64,000 nucleotides of DNA from Zoogloeaceae bacterium (GCA_024235655.1 JACKLY010000003.1:186001-250000), one strand, 5' to 3'; positions 29,101 through 36,846 are shown, numbered from the stretch's first letter. Notes: generated from the sequence alone by a model not told the origin. Numbers and translations: made by a program.

Positions 29101-29926
29101 CAGCCAGCGCCCGATCCTTGTTCAGGCGCACCACCAGCACGAACGGGTAAGTGCTTGATACGCGATAGGCCGTGAGCATCGACTCGCCATCACCGCTTTT
29201 CTCTTCAAAGTGATTCGCCTCGGTTTTCGCCATGCGCGCAAGAACCTGTTCATTTCCGGGAAACACCCCCGGCCGATGGCGCTCATCCGTACTCAGGAGC
29301 AACTGACCGTCATAGCGCAGCAACTGCACCACATCTTCGCCGGCTGCAATATGGCTACCGTAATAATTGAGGAAATAATCCGTATTGATTGCAGCGACAA
29401 CGGCGGCCCGGCGCTCGCCAGTCAGGTGAAGATCACGGGCGACAGGGATGAAACTGACAGCAGGCGCAGCACTTTCGGGATCCGCTGGATGCGCATCATG
29501 AAAATCCCGCCCATCCCACAAGCTCCCTGCTCGCAGCAGATCCACCGGCTCCGCCACTGATGGATAAAAATCAGCACGCGCAAGCTTAATGCCTCGATTC
29601 TGAGCAGAGGAGCTGGCAGTAATCGTACCGGCACCATCGAGCACAGCAATCGAACGCAGATAGGGGGTATTCCGCAGCATGGCAGCAAAACTGACGGAAG
29701 CTTCTCGCCCCACGGGAACATTCATCAGAATGGCATCGATGACATCCAGGCTCTGCGTCAGATGCTCTTCCAGAGCACGAGCAGTCAAAGCCGTAGACGA
29801 CAGCTGCTGCTTGATCGTCTCCGCCTGCATGCGCCACACGGTATAGGTGGTTGCCGTGAGGGCGCTGACCGCCACCATCAGCGCGATCAGCACGAAACCA
29901 AGGCGCCGGCGAGTGCTTCGTATCAT
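26171..29926 (-). CDS. membrane GGDEF-EAL protein with three PAS domains and C-terminal CZB-like domain
   Basis: 1251-residue c-di-GMP protein. Membrane helix ~12-32, periplasmic Cache-like region to ~280, second helix ~285-305, PAS domains ~320-435, ~440-560 and ~565-690, GGDEF domain with LARLGGDEF near 770, EAL domain with EALIRW near 897 and DDFGTGYSSLSYLKHL, then ~130 residues that fit a chemoreceptor zinc-binding (CZB) domain: HDPAQCQFGQWL near 1160 with later HPVEKLHHQVH histidines. Both enzyme motifs look intact. It begins 28 bases after the solute-binding protein gene, on the same strand, so the pair is probably one operon. Confidence 0.92.
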   Translation of the reverse strand: MIRSTRRRLGFVLIALMVAVSALTATTYTVWRMQAETIKQQLSSTALTARALEEHLTQSLDVIDAILMNVPVGREASVSFAAMLRNTPYLRSIAVLDGAGTITASSSAQNRGIKLARADFYPSVAEPVDLLRAGSLWDGRDFHDAHPADPESAAPAVSFIPVARDLHLTGERRAAVVAAINTDYFLNYYGSHIAAGEDVVQLLRYDGQLLLSTDERHRPGVFPGNEQVLARMAKTEANHFEEKSGDGESMLTAYRVSSTYPFVLVVRLNKDRALAGWRQEAIYTFGIVGITLLAALAIASLYFVRFERAARAQEQNQEQLRIASIAFESQEGIVVTDACAIVLRVNKAFTAITGFEPADVVGQHMSFLKSGKHDASFYAAIWASVQGCGSYAGEVLNRHKDGSIHPHWIGITAVYGDDGDISHYVGTLTDITERKQAEDSLLTLSRAIEQSPACILITDTDANIEYVNPRFREVTGYEFSEVRGQNPRILSSREKSAAEYQAMWAMLTAGKTWHGEFHNRKKDGSLFWERASISPVYNDAGSLIHYVAVKEDITEIKAANEKLQLAASVFLHAREGIMIADLDGTIIDVNDAFTRITGYSRQEILGQNPRILNSGRQDKSYFVELWRSLTEQGYWYGEVWNRRKNGEVYAEMQTISTVRDTEGKPKQYVSLFSDITPLKEHQQKLEHIAHYDALTNLPNRVLLADRLRQAMVQAERRGQILAVVYLDLDGFKAVNDSHGHEAGDHLLMALGPRMTQALREGDTLARLGGDEFVAVLIDLNDGADCLPVLNRLLAAVAQPVHLNNAVLQVSGSVGVSFYPQNAETEAEQLLRQADQAMYQAKLAGRNRFHIFDAEHDQNIRGHHESIEHIRQALLGKQFVLHYQPKVNMRTGAVVGVEALIRWQHPEQGMLPPAVFLPVIESHPLAIEIGEWVIDTALAQIENWRALGLDIPVSVNIGAQQLQKEDFIQRLHHIMAKHPQVSAGSLELEVLETNALEDLAHVSQVIEACREIGVDFSLDDFGTGYSSLSYLKHLSVNQLKIDQSFVHDMLDDPDDLAILDGVLGLAGAFRREVIAEGVETVGHGQMLLQLGCELAQGYGIAHPMPADAIPAWAAAWHPDVSWRDCPTVSRDDVPLIFAGVELRFWVSAISNFLEGKSQTAPEHDPAQCQFGQWLDNGGRARYQSEPAFHPVEKLHHQVHLLGAELCELQESGQCADDQEKLPQLYLVRDELLGCLKILLDEKHRHLANGGRA

Positions 29927-29953
29927 CCGAATTATTTCTGCTGTTGAAGTTTG

Positions 29954-30742
29954 TTATTCAGTGACGGCAATGGGATCCAGTTTGTGTCGTTTCACGGCAG
30001 CCAGCAGTTCTCCATTTTGTTTTGCCTTGGTGACAAAGCGTTCGACACGCTCATACCAGCGATCATCACCTTGCTGCATTGCATACGCATAGGGAGTCAA
30101 ATGGTAACGGGAGGGCGGTGCAACCAAGCGAGCCCAATCCTTGGTTTCCAGCATGCGCCGGCTGAACGGATAATCGGTCATGAACACATCCGCCCGCCCG
30201 GACTCGACCTCCTGCTCACGCCCCTTGGGGGTATCCGTGACCAGCAGGCTTGCCTGTTTCAGCTTCTCACGCATGACCGGCTCATGAAGCGTGCCCTTGG
30301 CAACCGCAACCACAACTCCCGGCTGGTCGATGTCTCCCCAAGTCTTGATACGGCGGTTACTCTTGGTGGTGATCGCATAGATATCGCTCGCCAGATGTGC
30401 CTGTGAAAACCGCAGCTTTTCCTGACGAACGGGCGTAATACCAATCGCAAACATGGCGATATCACATTGATCGCCCGTCACATCCTCAATCAGTCTGGCG
30501 AAAGAACTATCAACAAAGCGTACCGACACGCCCAGATCACGCGCCAGCAAATGCGCCATATCAATATCGATTCCGCTCAATTTCTGATTCTTTGGATTGC
30601 GGTACGAAATCCCATAGTAATCGGCCCAGATACAGACCCTGAGCTCTCCCGCAGCAACGACCCTTTCCAAACGGCCTGACTGAGCAAAAGCGGGATTGAG
30701 ACAAGCTGCAAGCAAACAAAACAGACAAAACAGATATTTCAT
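29954..30742 (-). CDS. periplasmic solute-binding protein (SBP family 3)
   Basis: 262 residues from ATG 30742, chosen for the signal peptide MKYLFCLFCLLAACLNPAFA and an AGGA element upstream; the open frame extends further but without these. The mature part opens with the family pattern ERVVAAGELRVCIWADYYG, and includes SGIDIDMAHLLARDLG and FDSS-like VRFVDSSFARL. The family binds amino acids or related small molecules. No permease or ATPase gene is next to it; instead a sensor with a periplasmic Cache-type domain follows at once, so it may act as a receptor partner rather than in transport. Confidence 0.85.
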   Translation of the reverse strand: MKYLFCLFCLLAACLNPAFAQSGRLERVVAAGELRVCIWADYYGISYRNPKNQKLSGIDIDMAHLLARDLGVSVRFVDSSFARLIEDVTGDQCDIAMFAIGITPVRQEKLRFSQAHLASDIYAITTKSNRRIKTWGDIDQPGVVVAVAKGTLHEPVMREKLKQASLLVTDTPKGREQEVESGRADVFMTDYPFSRRMLETKDWARLVAPPSRYHLTPYAYAMQQGDDRWYERVERFVTKAKQNGELLAAVKRHKLDPIAVTE

Positions 30743-30933
30743 TTCACATTTCCTGAATTCACCGGCCATGGGAAGATTATCCGGGAGCAGAGAACGGCAG
30801 TATTTGATAATTTTTATATTCTGATAAAGATTGGCTGCCAGGATTACCGGGCGACACCACTGACTGTTGCCACTGCAGACTAGAGACGCTTGATCGTCGC
30901 AGAACCGGAGGATCAGCCAGCGCAAGTGCCCAA

Positions 30934-32364
30934 CTACAGCAACGGGCTCATCATCTGCACGGCGTTCTCCAGCAAGCGTCGGCTGCGCGGCCGGGCCCGC
31001 CACTCTTCAAGCTGCAGGCAGCGGGCACGATCTTCATAACTGCGCTGCAAGGCACGGGTAGCAGTAGAAAACTCCCGGTCATAGACAATGATCGACACTT
31101 CAAAGTTCAGCTCGAAACTGCGCAGGTCAAGGTTGACCGTGCCGAACACAGTGAATTCTTCATCAATCACCATACTTTTGGTATGTAACAAACCGCCCTG
31201 AAACAGATGAATACTGACGCCGACAGCCAACAATTCATCGTTGAAGGCATCACTGGCATAGCGCACCAGACGCGAATCGATTTTCTCGGGAACGATGAGC
31301 ACGACACGAACGCCACGCAATGCCGCGGAACGCATGGCCACCAGCAAGGCCGGGCTGGGAACGAAATACGGCGTGGTCAACACCACCTCAGTGCGTGCAG
31401 CATAGATCGCCGCCAGCAGCAAGGCATCGATCGGCACCGCAGACCACTCAGGCCCGGAAGGAAAAACCTGCACATAGGCCTCCCCGGCCGGCGGCAGATC
31501 CGGCGGTGGCGGTGGTGAAAAAGTGGCACCTGTCTGCAGCGAAGTCAGCGAAATCGAAACCGCCTCCAGCACCCAGGCCGAAGGGCCTTCGATCCGTGCC
31601 ATGGCATCCACCCACTCACCGACACCGGCATCCTGTTTGAAGAAACGTGGGTCGGCAATGTTCATGCTGCCGGTGTAGGCAATACGCCGATCAACGACCA
31701 TGATCTTGCGATGGTCGCGCAGGTCAAAGCGGACAAACAACATGCGCAGCGGATTCACCGGCAGCACTTCGACCACCTGCACCCCCGCTGTTCGCAAATG
31801 CCCAATCGCTTCGCTCTTGAAGAAAGGACGACTCCCCAGCGAGTCCATCAGGGTGACGCAACGAACACCACGCTGTGCGGCCCGCACCAGTGCAGCGACC
31901 AGATCGTCCACCATGCCGCCAGCGTTCCAGATATAGAACTCCATGTGGATGGATTCACAGGCCGCGTCGATATCCCTGATCATGGCCTGCATGATCGATG
32001 AGCTATCGGAAATCAACTGCAGGTGATGCCCGCTCATGAGAGGAATACCAACCGCGGATCTCGCCAGGCGGCTGACACTCTCCGCACCCGCCGGCAGACT
32101 TCTGGCGGAAGCCAGGCAGGCTGGCGGTACAGCCTCGGCCCAGCGCATTACTTGAGGGCGCAGCGCCTCTGCCCGTTTCATCCAGGCCCGGCCAAGGCGC
32201 CGCTCACCAATCAGCAGGTAAACCAGGGCGCCAATAAACGGCACCAGCACCACCAGCAACAACCACGCTACCGCCGTTCCCTGCGAAGTCCGGCGCGAAA
32301 AAAGACGCAAGGCGACACCGGCGAGAACAGCCAAATGCAAGACGGACCACAGGCTCAATGTCAT
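30934..32364 (-). CDS. cardiolipin synthase-like phospholipase D family protein
   Basis: 476 residues from ATG 32364; the frame runs to 32529 but the region before 32364 lacks a membrane helix or clear start. Two N-terminal membrane helices (~5-25, ~35-55), then two PLD catalytic motifs: HRKIMVVDRRIAYTGSMN (~225) and HTKSMVIDEEFTVFGTVN (~408), both with complete HKD residues. Architecture and length match bacterial Cls enzymes (ClsA type). Inner-membrane phospholipid synthesis is likely. Single gene. Confidence 0.87.
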   Translation of the reverse strand: MTLSLWSVLHLAVLAGVALRLFSRRTSQGTAVAWLLLVVLVPFIGALVYLLIGERRLGRAWMKRAEALRPQVMRWAEAVPPACLASARSLPAGAESVSRLARSAVGIPLMSGHHLQLISDSSSIMQAMIRDIDAACESIHMEFYIWNAGGMVDDLVAALVRAAQRGVRCVTLMDSLGSRPFFKSEAIGHLRTAGVQVVEVLPVNPLRMLFVRFDLRDHRKIMVVDRRIAYTGSMNIADPRFFKQDAGVGEWVDAMARIEGPSAWVLEAVSISLTSLQTGATFSPPPPPDLPPAGEAYVQVFPSGPEWSAVPIDALLLAAIYAARTEVVLTTPYFVPSPALLVAMRSAALRGVRVVLIVPEKIDSRLVRYASDAFNDELLAVGVSIHLFQGGLLHTKSMVIDEEFTVFGTVNLDLRSFELNFEVSIIVYDREFSTATRALQRSYEDRARCLQLEEWRARPRSRRLLENAVQMMSPLL

Positions 32365-32536
32365 CAGAGCAGTATGGTTCCCACGCTGGCTACGGGTCAA
32401 GCATCCTGAACCTTTTGCAATTGGGGAAAAGCAAGGCATATCAGGACGTTCTGGTCGAGTGAATGGGCAAGCTCTGCCTCCCCCCGTCGGCTTGCATTGT
32501 CTGCGATCGACAACTTTGATGACCATCAACGAAAGT

Positions 32537-32551
32537 CGACTAAATTAGTCG
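32537..32551. promoter_or_regulatory. palindrome upstream of the SDR gene
   Basis: CGACTAA-A-TTAGTCG, a perfect 7+1+7 palindrome, 51 bases before the SDR start and directly followed by an AT-rich TAATAAT that could be a -10. The position suggests a repressor or activator site for the SDR gene; the regulator is unknown. Confidence 0.5.
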
Positions 32552-32601
32552 GATAATAATCCTTGATGTCAAAGCGGCATTTCACAACACAGGAGAACAA
32601 C

Positions 32602-33354
32602 ATGCAGAACAGACTGGAAGGCAAGATCGCGGTGGTTACAGGCGCCAGCAGTGGCATCGGGCGCTCCATCGTCGAGCATTATGTGGCTGAAGGCGCCAAG
32701 GTTGTTGCCTTTGCGCGCAACCTGGACGCACTTTCAGAGCTGGCAGATGTTCACTCGGGGAAAGTTGTTGTGGTTTCGGGCGATGTAACCAAAGAAGCGG
32801 ATCTTCAGCGTCTGGTCGATGAAACAGTCAAGGCATTCGGTGGCGTGGATATCGTGGTGCCCAACGCAGGCATCGCACGCGTGCTCTCCTTCGAGGAGAG
32901 CACGGCCGAAGCCTTCAACACGCAGTTCTCGGTCAACCTCTTTGCCGCCGTCGAAACCGTGCGCCTGTTCCTGCCGCACATCCGCAAGGGCGGCTCGGTG
33001 CAGTTCATCACCACGTTCCTCACACAGGTGGGATTCCCCGGCCTGTCGATTTACAGCGCCAGCAAGGCCGCGCTGAAGTCGATGTCGCAGACGCTGGCCG
33101 CCGAACTCGCACCGAAGGGGATTCGCGTCAATTCGATCGCCCCCGGCCCCATCGCCACGCCGCTGTGGGGAACCGTCGGCCTGCCGCCGGACGTGCTCAA
33201 TGCAGTGGCCGCGAATGTGACCGCACGCCTGATGCCGGGCGCATTTGGCGCACCGGAAGACATCGCCGAGACATCGGTTTTCCTCGCCTCCGACGCAGCG
33301 AAGAACATCTTCGGCCAGGAGATCGTGGTCGACGGCGGTTACACCATCGGCTGA
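32602..33354 (+). CDS. short-chain dehydrogenase/reductase
   Basis: 250-residue NAD(P)-dependent oxidoreductase from ATG 32602 (AGGAG upstream). Rossmann motif TGASSGIGRS (~13-22), VVPNAGIARV in the NAG position (~86), catalytic YSASKAALKSM (~151) and the serine in ITTFLTQ region; C-terminal FGQEIVVDGGYTIG. Classical SDR. Substrate unknown. Local third-codon-position bias shifts towards C/G relative to upstream genes. Confidence 0.92.
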   Translation: MQNRLEGKIAVVTGASSGIGRSIVEHYVAEGAKVVAFARNLDALSELADVHSGKVVVVSGDVTKEADLQRLVDETVKAFGGVDIVVPNAGIARVLSFEESTAEAFNTQFSVNLFAAVETVRLFLPHIRKGGSVQFITTFLTQVGFPGLSIYSASKAALKSMSQTLAAELAPKGIRVNSIAPGPIATPLWGTVGLPPDVLNAVAANVTARLMPGAFGAPEDIAETSVFLASDAAKNIFGQEIVVDGGYTIG

Positions 33355-33364
33355 ACCGGGGGCC

Positions 33365-33619
33365 TTACTTCCCCTTCAACTGTGTCCGGAAGGCCGCATC
33401 CAGCTTGCTCTCGCGCCGGGGTGCCGGCGCTTTGATGCCGTTCACAAAGCGGACGAAATCCTCCATCGGCAACGGCTCGCCCAGCGCCGTGGAGGACCCG
33501 TCGGCCGCAGCGAGGCGCAGCACGAAGCGGCCGTCCGCCCGCACCGACAGCGAATAGCCGGGGTCGTCGCTCCGGGTACGAAGCCGCTCGACGGCGGCAC
33601 TGGCTTTCGTTGATCGCAT
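33365..33619 (-). CDS. small conserved protein of unknown function, copy B
   Basis: 84-residue paralog of the product at 25828-26100 (shared MRSTKAS, AVERLRTRS, PLPM and AFRTQL blocks). It ends 11 bases from the convergent SDR stop. The protein is basic at the N-terminus and has no signal peptide. Function not known. Its upstream flank leads into the IS3 element. Confidence 0.7.
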   Translation of the reverse strand: MRSTKASAAVERLRTRSDDPGYSLSVRADGRFVLRLAAADGSSTALGEPLPMEDFVRFVNGIKAPAPRRESKLDAAFRTQLKGK

Positions 33620-33716
33620 GCTGAAACACCCCCTCGCTATGGCCTGAGAGATTGCCCGATTGAATCGGGGGAAACAATTGGGGTCTGAGCTAACCCGTGT
33701 TTGACGGACGGATTAA

Positions 33717-34577
33717 TTAAGCCACACCTGCTTGCTGTTCGAATTGCATCGGACTGAGATAGCCCAGGGTTTGATGCCGTCGCTGTCGATTGTAGAAGAC
33801 CTCGATATATTCGAAGATCGCTGCACGCGCCTCGTCCCGGGTATGGAAGTCACGATGATGCACGAGTTCGTTCTTCAAGGTTGAGAAGAAACTCTCTGCC
33901 ACCGCATTGTCGTAACAGTTACCACGCCGACTCATGCTCGGTCTGAGACCGTGCTTGAGCAGGCTTTCACGGTAGGCGCGGGCAGCATAGAGCGTCCCTT
34001 GGTCGGTGTGATGCACCAGTCCTCGTTGCGGTTGCCGATGCAGGAGTGCCATGTTCAGCGCTGACAGGACTGGCGCAAGATTGGGGCGCCTCCCATGCCC
34101 CAGCCCACTACCCGGCGCGAATACAAATCCAGCAAGACGGCCAGGTGAAGGGAACCCTGCCGGGTACGAATGAAAGTACCGTCCCCTACCCAGACCTGAT
34201 TGGGGATGGCGCATCGAATCGACGTTGCACGAGATTGGGCGCTGCGGGTGCTGTGGTGGTTTTCCACGATGACCCGGAAGCGCCGCTTGCGGCATGCCTC
34301 GATGCCGGCCTGCTGCCTGAGCCGGGCCACCCGATGCTTGCCGCAGGCGATGCTGCGCGCCTTGAGTTCTCGCCAGGTCTTCACAGCACCATAGGGTTTC
34401 GCGACTGGCACGATGCACGGCCTCGATCTGAGTCAGTAACTCGCGGTCTTGCCTGGCCCGTCTGGATTCGCCGCGTACCTTCCAAGCATAGTAGCCGCTA
34501 CGCGCCACGCCCAGCAGACGGCAAAGCTGGGTGATGCCCGGCATTCCCGCATGGGCTTCGATGCAGGCGTACTTCAC
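33717..34577 (-). pseudogene. IS3 transposase OrfB, two frameshifts
   Basis: The reading frame begins at GTG 34577, overlapping the orfA stop. It starts well (GMPGITQLCRLLGVARSGYY), shifts frame near 34394-34396 at a run of three C (one extra base), continues in the second frame as YGAVKTWRELKAR through VWVGDGTFIRTRQGSLHLAV, and returns to the first frame near 34081-34092 with HHTDQGTLYAARAY and NAVAESFFSTLKNE. The three acidic rve residues remain but are split between frames, so a full active protein is not made. A sequencing error at both sites is the alternative. Confidence 0.8.
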
Positions 34578-34900
34578 TTGTGGCGATTGGCGAAGTACGC
34601 CTCCGCTTTTTTTAGGATTTCGAGTTCCTCGGTGACGCGCTTCAGTTCGCGCTTGAGTCGCGACAGTTCGTTTTCTTCCGAGACCTTGGGGCGACCCGGC
34701 CCACGAAACACGCCGCCGTTCGCCTTGCATTGCGCCTGCCATTTGTAGAGCCGGTTGCGGGCAACGCCCAATTCCAACGCCAACTGCGTCGCCGGTTTCT
34801 GCCCTAATTCCAGCAATCGCACCGCCTCGCGTTTGAATTCCGCGCTGAATCTCTGGCGCTGCCTTTCCGGATTGACCTTGCTTGCTTCCTTGCTTCCCAT
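34574..34900 (-). CDS. IS3 transposase OrfA
   Basis: 108 residues, intact. N-terminal helix-turn-helix of the IS3/IS911 type (RFSAEFKREAVRLLELG, then LALELGVARNRLYKWQ) and a C-terminal coiled coil (LSRLKRELKRVTEELEILKK). DNA-binding part of the transposase. The stop overlaps the orfB start by 4 bases (34574-34577), though the element is inactive if orfB is broken. Confidence 0.9.
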   Translation of the reverse strand: MGSKEASKVNPERQRQRFSAEFKREAVRLLELGQKPATQLALELGVARNRLYKWQAQCKANGGVFRGPGRPKVSEENELSRLKRELKRVTEELEILKKAEAYFANRHK

Positions 34901-34971
34901 CGGACACCTCCTTCATCATTGTCTCCTATTGAAGTGTCCGTCCTGTCCGGGATAGCTCAGTCTGTCCCATA

Positions 34972-35055
34972 TTACTCGTCAAAGTCATACAAAGCTTCCG
35001 ACGCCACCTGAAGGTTGGCGTACTTGAGCATTTCAGCAACAGTTGGTGTCACCAC
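34972..35055 (-). pseudogene. 5' stub of a second lipase-like toxin gene, cut at the IS
   Basis: Beginning at GTG 35055, three bases past the stop of copy 1, the frame reads VVTPTVAEMLKYANLQVASE then ALYDFDE and stops at 34972, two bases from the IS end. This aligns with residues 1-26 of the lipase-like product at 37695-38315 (MTAPTIAEMLKYANLQIAAE). The rest of the gene is not found on the other side of the IS, so the insertion came with a deletion. Confidence 0.75.
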
Positions 35056-35057
35056 AA

Positions 35058-35876
35058 TTATTCCCCCCTCTTTGGAATCAGAATTAGGTCAACGAATTTT
35101 CGGGTGCCATGCAAATCGCCCGTCATATTCTGGCTGGGACAGATGTAATGGTTCAGCCACGGCATCGACTGCCGTGGCGCATGGATGTAGCTCATCGCGT
35201 AGCGGGTCATTTCACCCAGCACGTCATTGGTTTGCAGGTCGAGTACCTTGACGGTGCTGCTGGCGATCCACAGGGCCCGCTCTTCAGGAATGACGTGATC
35301 CTCGAAAGTCACGGCATAGCGGGGCGGCGTCGGGCTGGGTGAGGGAACCTTGTCGAGGTAGAACTTGATGTAGCCCTTGAGATAGCTTTTGTCTTTCAGC
35401 CAAGGCTCCTCCCATCGGCCCGCATACCGATACCGCTGCCCGACCTTCGGGTCGATGACTTCGACCCAGCGGTAACCGGGGAGGTCGCCGGGGCGTTTGT
35501 CAGTTCCAATATGCCCTCGCGTTGGGGATAGGCTTCCGTCTTTCTCTCGCACGCGACGCTCACTCCCCAGAAAGGAAGCAATGTATTCATCCCCCCTCGC
35601 CTCCCTCCCAAACGCCGCCCCCGGCCAGTTAGGGTCGGCCAGTTCGCGGTCGCTGCGCGCCGGGCGCACCTTCATCAACAGCACCCCCTCCACGTCCGGC
35701 ACCGTCTTGTAGATCCTGATGCCGGCAACCTTCTCGCACTTTTCCTTGTAAACCGCCTCGGCCTCCTTGATCTTGGCGAGGTACTCGGTGCGATTGAGCG
35801 GGTCGTAGGCCTGCAGCGGCAGCGCCCAGCCGGCGGCGATCAGGATGAGCAGGTTGCTTAAACGCGTTGGGTTCAT
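35058..35876 (-). CDS. exported paralog array protein, copy 1 (putative immunity protein)
   Basis: 272 residues with a signal peptide (~1-23, ending ALPLQA) and thus likely periplasmic. One of four tandem paralogs. Shared core: YDPLNRTEYLAKIKEAEAVY, GI.IYKTVPDVEGVLLMKVRP, GYRWVEVIDPK.GQRYRY, and YAVTFEDHVIPEERALW; two conserved cysteines (C47 and ~C247) could form a disulfide. This copy differs at ~92-130 and ~150-175 and in the last 25 residues. Its leader has glycine where copies 2-4 have the cysteine of a possible lipobox (IAAC), which favours signal peptidase I. Function unknown; the array context suggests protection against a cell-envelope lipase. Confidence 0.8.
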   Translation of the reverse strand: MNPTRLSNLLILIAAGWALPLQAYDPLNRTEYLAKIKEAEAVYKEKCEKVAGIRIYKTVPDVEGVLLMKVRPARSDRELADPNWPGAAFGREARGDEYIASFLGSERRVREKDGSLSPTRGHIGTDKRPGDLPGYRWVEVIDPKVGQRYRYAGRWEEPWLKDKSYLKGYIKFYLDKVPSPSPTPPRYAVTFEDHVIPEERALWIASSTVKVLDLQTNDVLGEMTRYAMSYIHAPRQSMPWLNHYICPSQNMTGDLHGTRKFVDLILIPKRGE

Positions 35877-35935
35877 GCGCTTTGCTTTCGTCGAGGCGGG
35901 GGGATTAATCGAAGCTGACCCTTTTAGTGGTCATC

Positions 35936-36784
35936 TTATTTCTCTCTTTTCGGAATCAGAATTTGGTCTACGAGTTGACGAGTGCTATCCGAATCGCCAG
36001 TTGCGTGCATCAGAGGGCACTCCACGTGGTTCAGCCACGGCATCGACTGCCGTGGCGCATGGATGTAGCTCATCGCGTAGCGGGTCATTTCACCCAGCAC
36101 GTCATTGGTTTGCAGGTCGAGCACCTTGACGGTGCTGCTGGCGATCCACAGGGCCCGCTCTTCAGGAATGACGTGATCCTCGAAGGTCACGGCATAGCGG
36201 GGCGGCGTCTGGCTGGGTGAGGGAACCTTGTCGAGTGACCAGCGATAGATGTTCATGTCGTATGCGGGGTCTTTTTCCAGCTCGGCCTTGTAGGCTTGCG
36301 GATTTTTCTTCCCGGAAGGTTTCTCTGACCCCGTATACCGATACCGCTGCCCGTCCTTCGGGTCGATGACTTCGACCCAGCGGTAGCCGGGGAGACCGTG
36401 GGGGTTCTTATCGGTGTTACTGATTTGACCGCGATGCTGAGCATCAATGGGTCCTTGGGTCGGCACTTCGTTGCCAAGAAAAGAGGCGATGTAGCCGTCC
36501 CCTCGTCGCTCCCTCCCAAACGCTGCCCCCGGCCAGTTAGGGTCGGCCAGTTCGCGGTCGCCGCGCGCCGGTCGCACCTTCATCAACAGCACCCCCTCCA
36601 CGTCCGGCACCGTCTTGTAGATCTTGATGCCGGCAACCTTCTCGCACTTTTCCTTGTAAACCGCCTCAGCCTCCTTGATCTTGGCGAGGTACTCGGTGCG
36701 ATTGAGCGGGTCGTAGGCCTCCAGCGGCAGCGCCCAGCAGGCGGCGATCAGGAGGAGCAGGTTGCTTAAACGCGTTGGGTTCAT
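35936..36784 (-). CDS. exported paralog array protein, copy 2 (putative immunity protein)
   Basis: 282 residues. Same leader type as copy 1 (MNPTRLSN) and preceded by the same ~55-base spacer. Residues ~24-250 are nearly identical to copy 4, and about 530 bases (36187-36720) are identical to 38565-39098. The C-terminal segment after SMPWLNH differs (VECPLMHATGDSDSTRQLVD). Its stop is followed by G-ATGACC, the same start seen for the lipase-like gene after copy 4, but that reading ends after nine codons: a toxin gene seems to have been deleted here. Confidence 0.8.
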   Translation of the reverse strand: MNPTRLSNLLLLIAACWALPLEAYDPLNRTEYLAKIKEAEAVYKEKCEKVAGIKIYKTVPDVEGVLLMKVRPARGDRELADPNWPGAAFGRERRGDGYIASFLGNEVPTQGPIDAQHRGQISNTDKNPHGLPGYRWVEVIDPKDGQRYRYTGSEKPSGKKNPQAYKAELEKDPAYDMNIYRWSLDKVPSPSQTPPRYAVTFEDHVIPEERALWIASSTVKVLDLQTNDVLGEMTRYAMSYIHAPRQSMPWLNHVECPLMHATGDSDSTRQLVDQILIPKREK

Positions 36785-36839
36785 GCGCTTTGCTTTCGTC
36801 GAGGCGGGGGGATTAATCGAAGCTGACCCTTTTAGTGTT
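36785..36839 (-). repeat. spacer repeat upstream of copy 2
   Basis: About 55 bases, AAAAGGGTCAGCTTCGATTA at its 5' end on the minus strand and ending in AAAGCAAAGCGC before the ATG. The same sequence is found upstream of copy 1 at 35877-35930. Copies 3 and 4 instead have the end of a lipase-like reading frame before their start. An inverted relative of the GGGTCAGCTTCG core occurs at 39349-39361. Confidence 0.7.
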
Positions 36840-36846
36840 TTAGTGC

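Larger units (their letters stand above)
33679..34969 (-). mobile_element. IS3-family insertion sequence with a broken transposase
   Basis: About 1.29 kb. Imperfect terminal inverted repeats share CTGAGCTA.CCCG and GACGGAC: the left end reads TGGGGTCTGAGCTAACCCG from 33679 and the right end, read on the minus strand, TGGGACAGACTGAGCTATCC from 34969. Two genes, orfA and orfB, overlap in the usual way. The three bases flanking each end (AAT and TAT) do not match, so no target duplication is seen; the exact ends are uncertain by a few bases. The element sits directly against a truncated lipase-like gene. Confidence 0.85.

Noticed and set aside
33717..34919. A single 400-codon frame across the IS element
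   Set aside because: It is a chimera: the first third is the wrong frame of orfA, and the middle is the wrong frame of orfB. It is not one protein.
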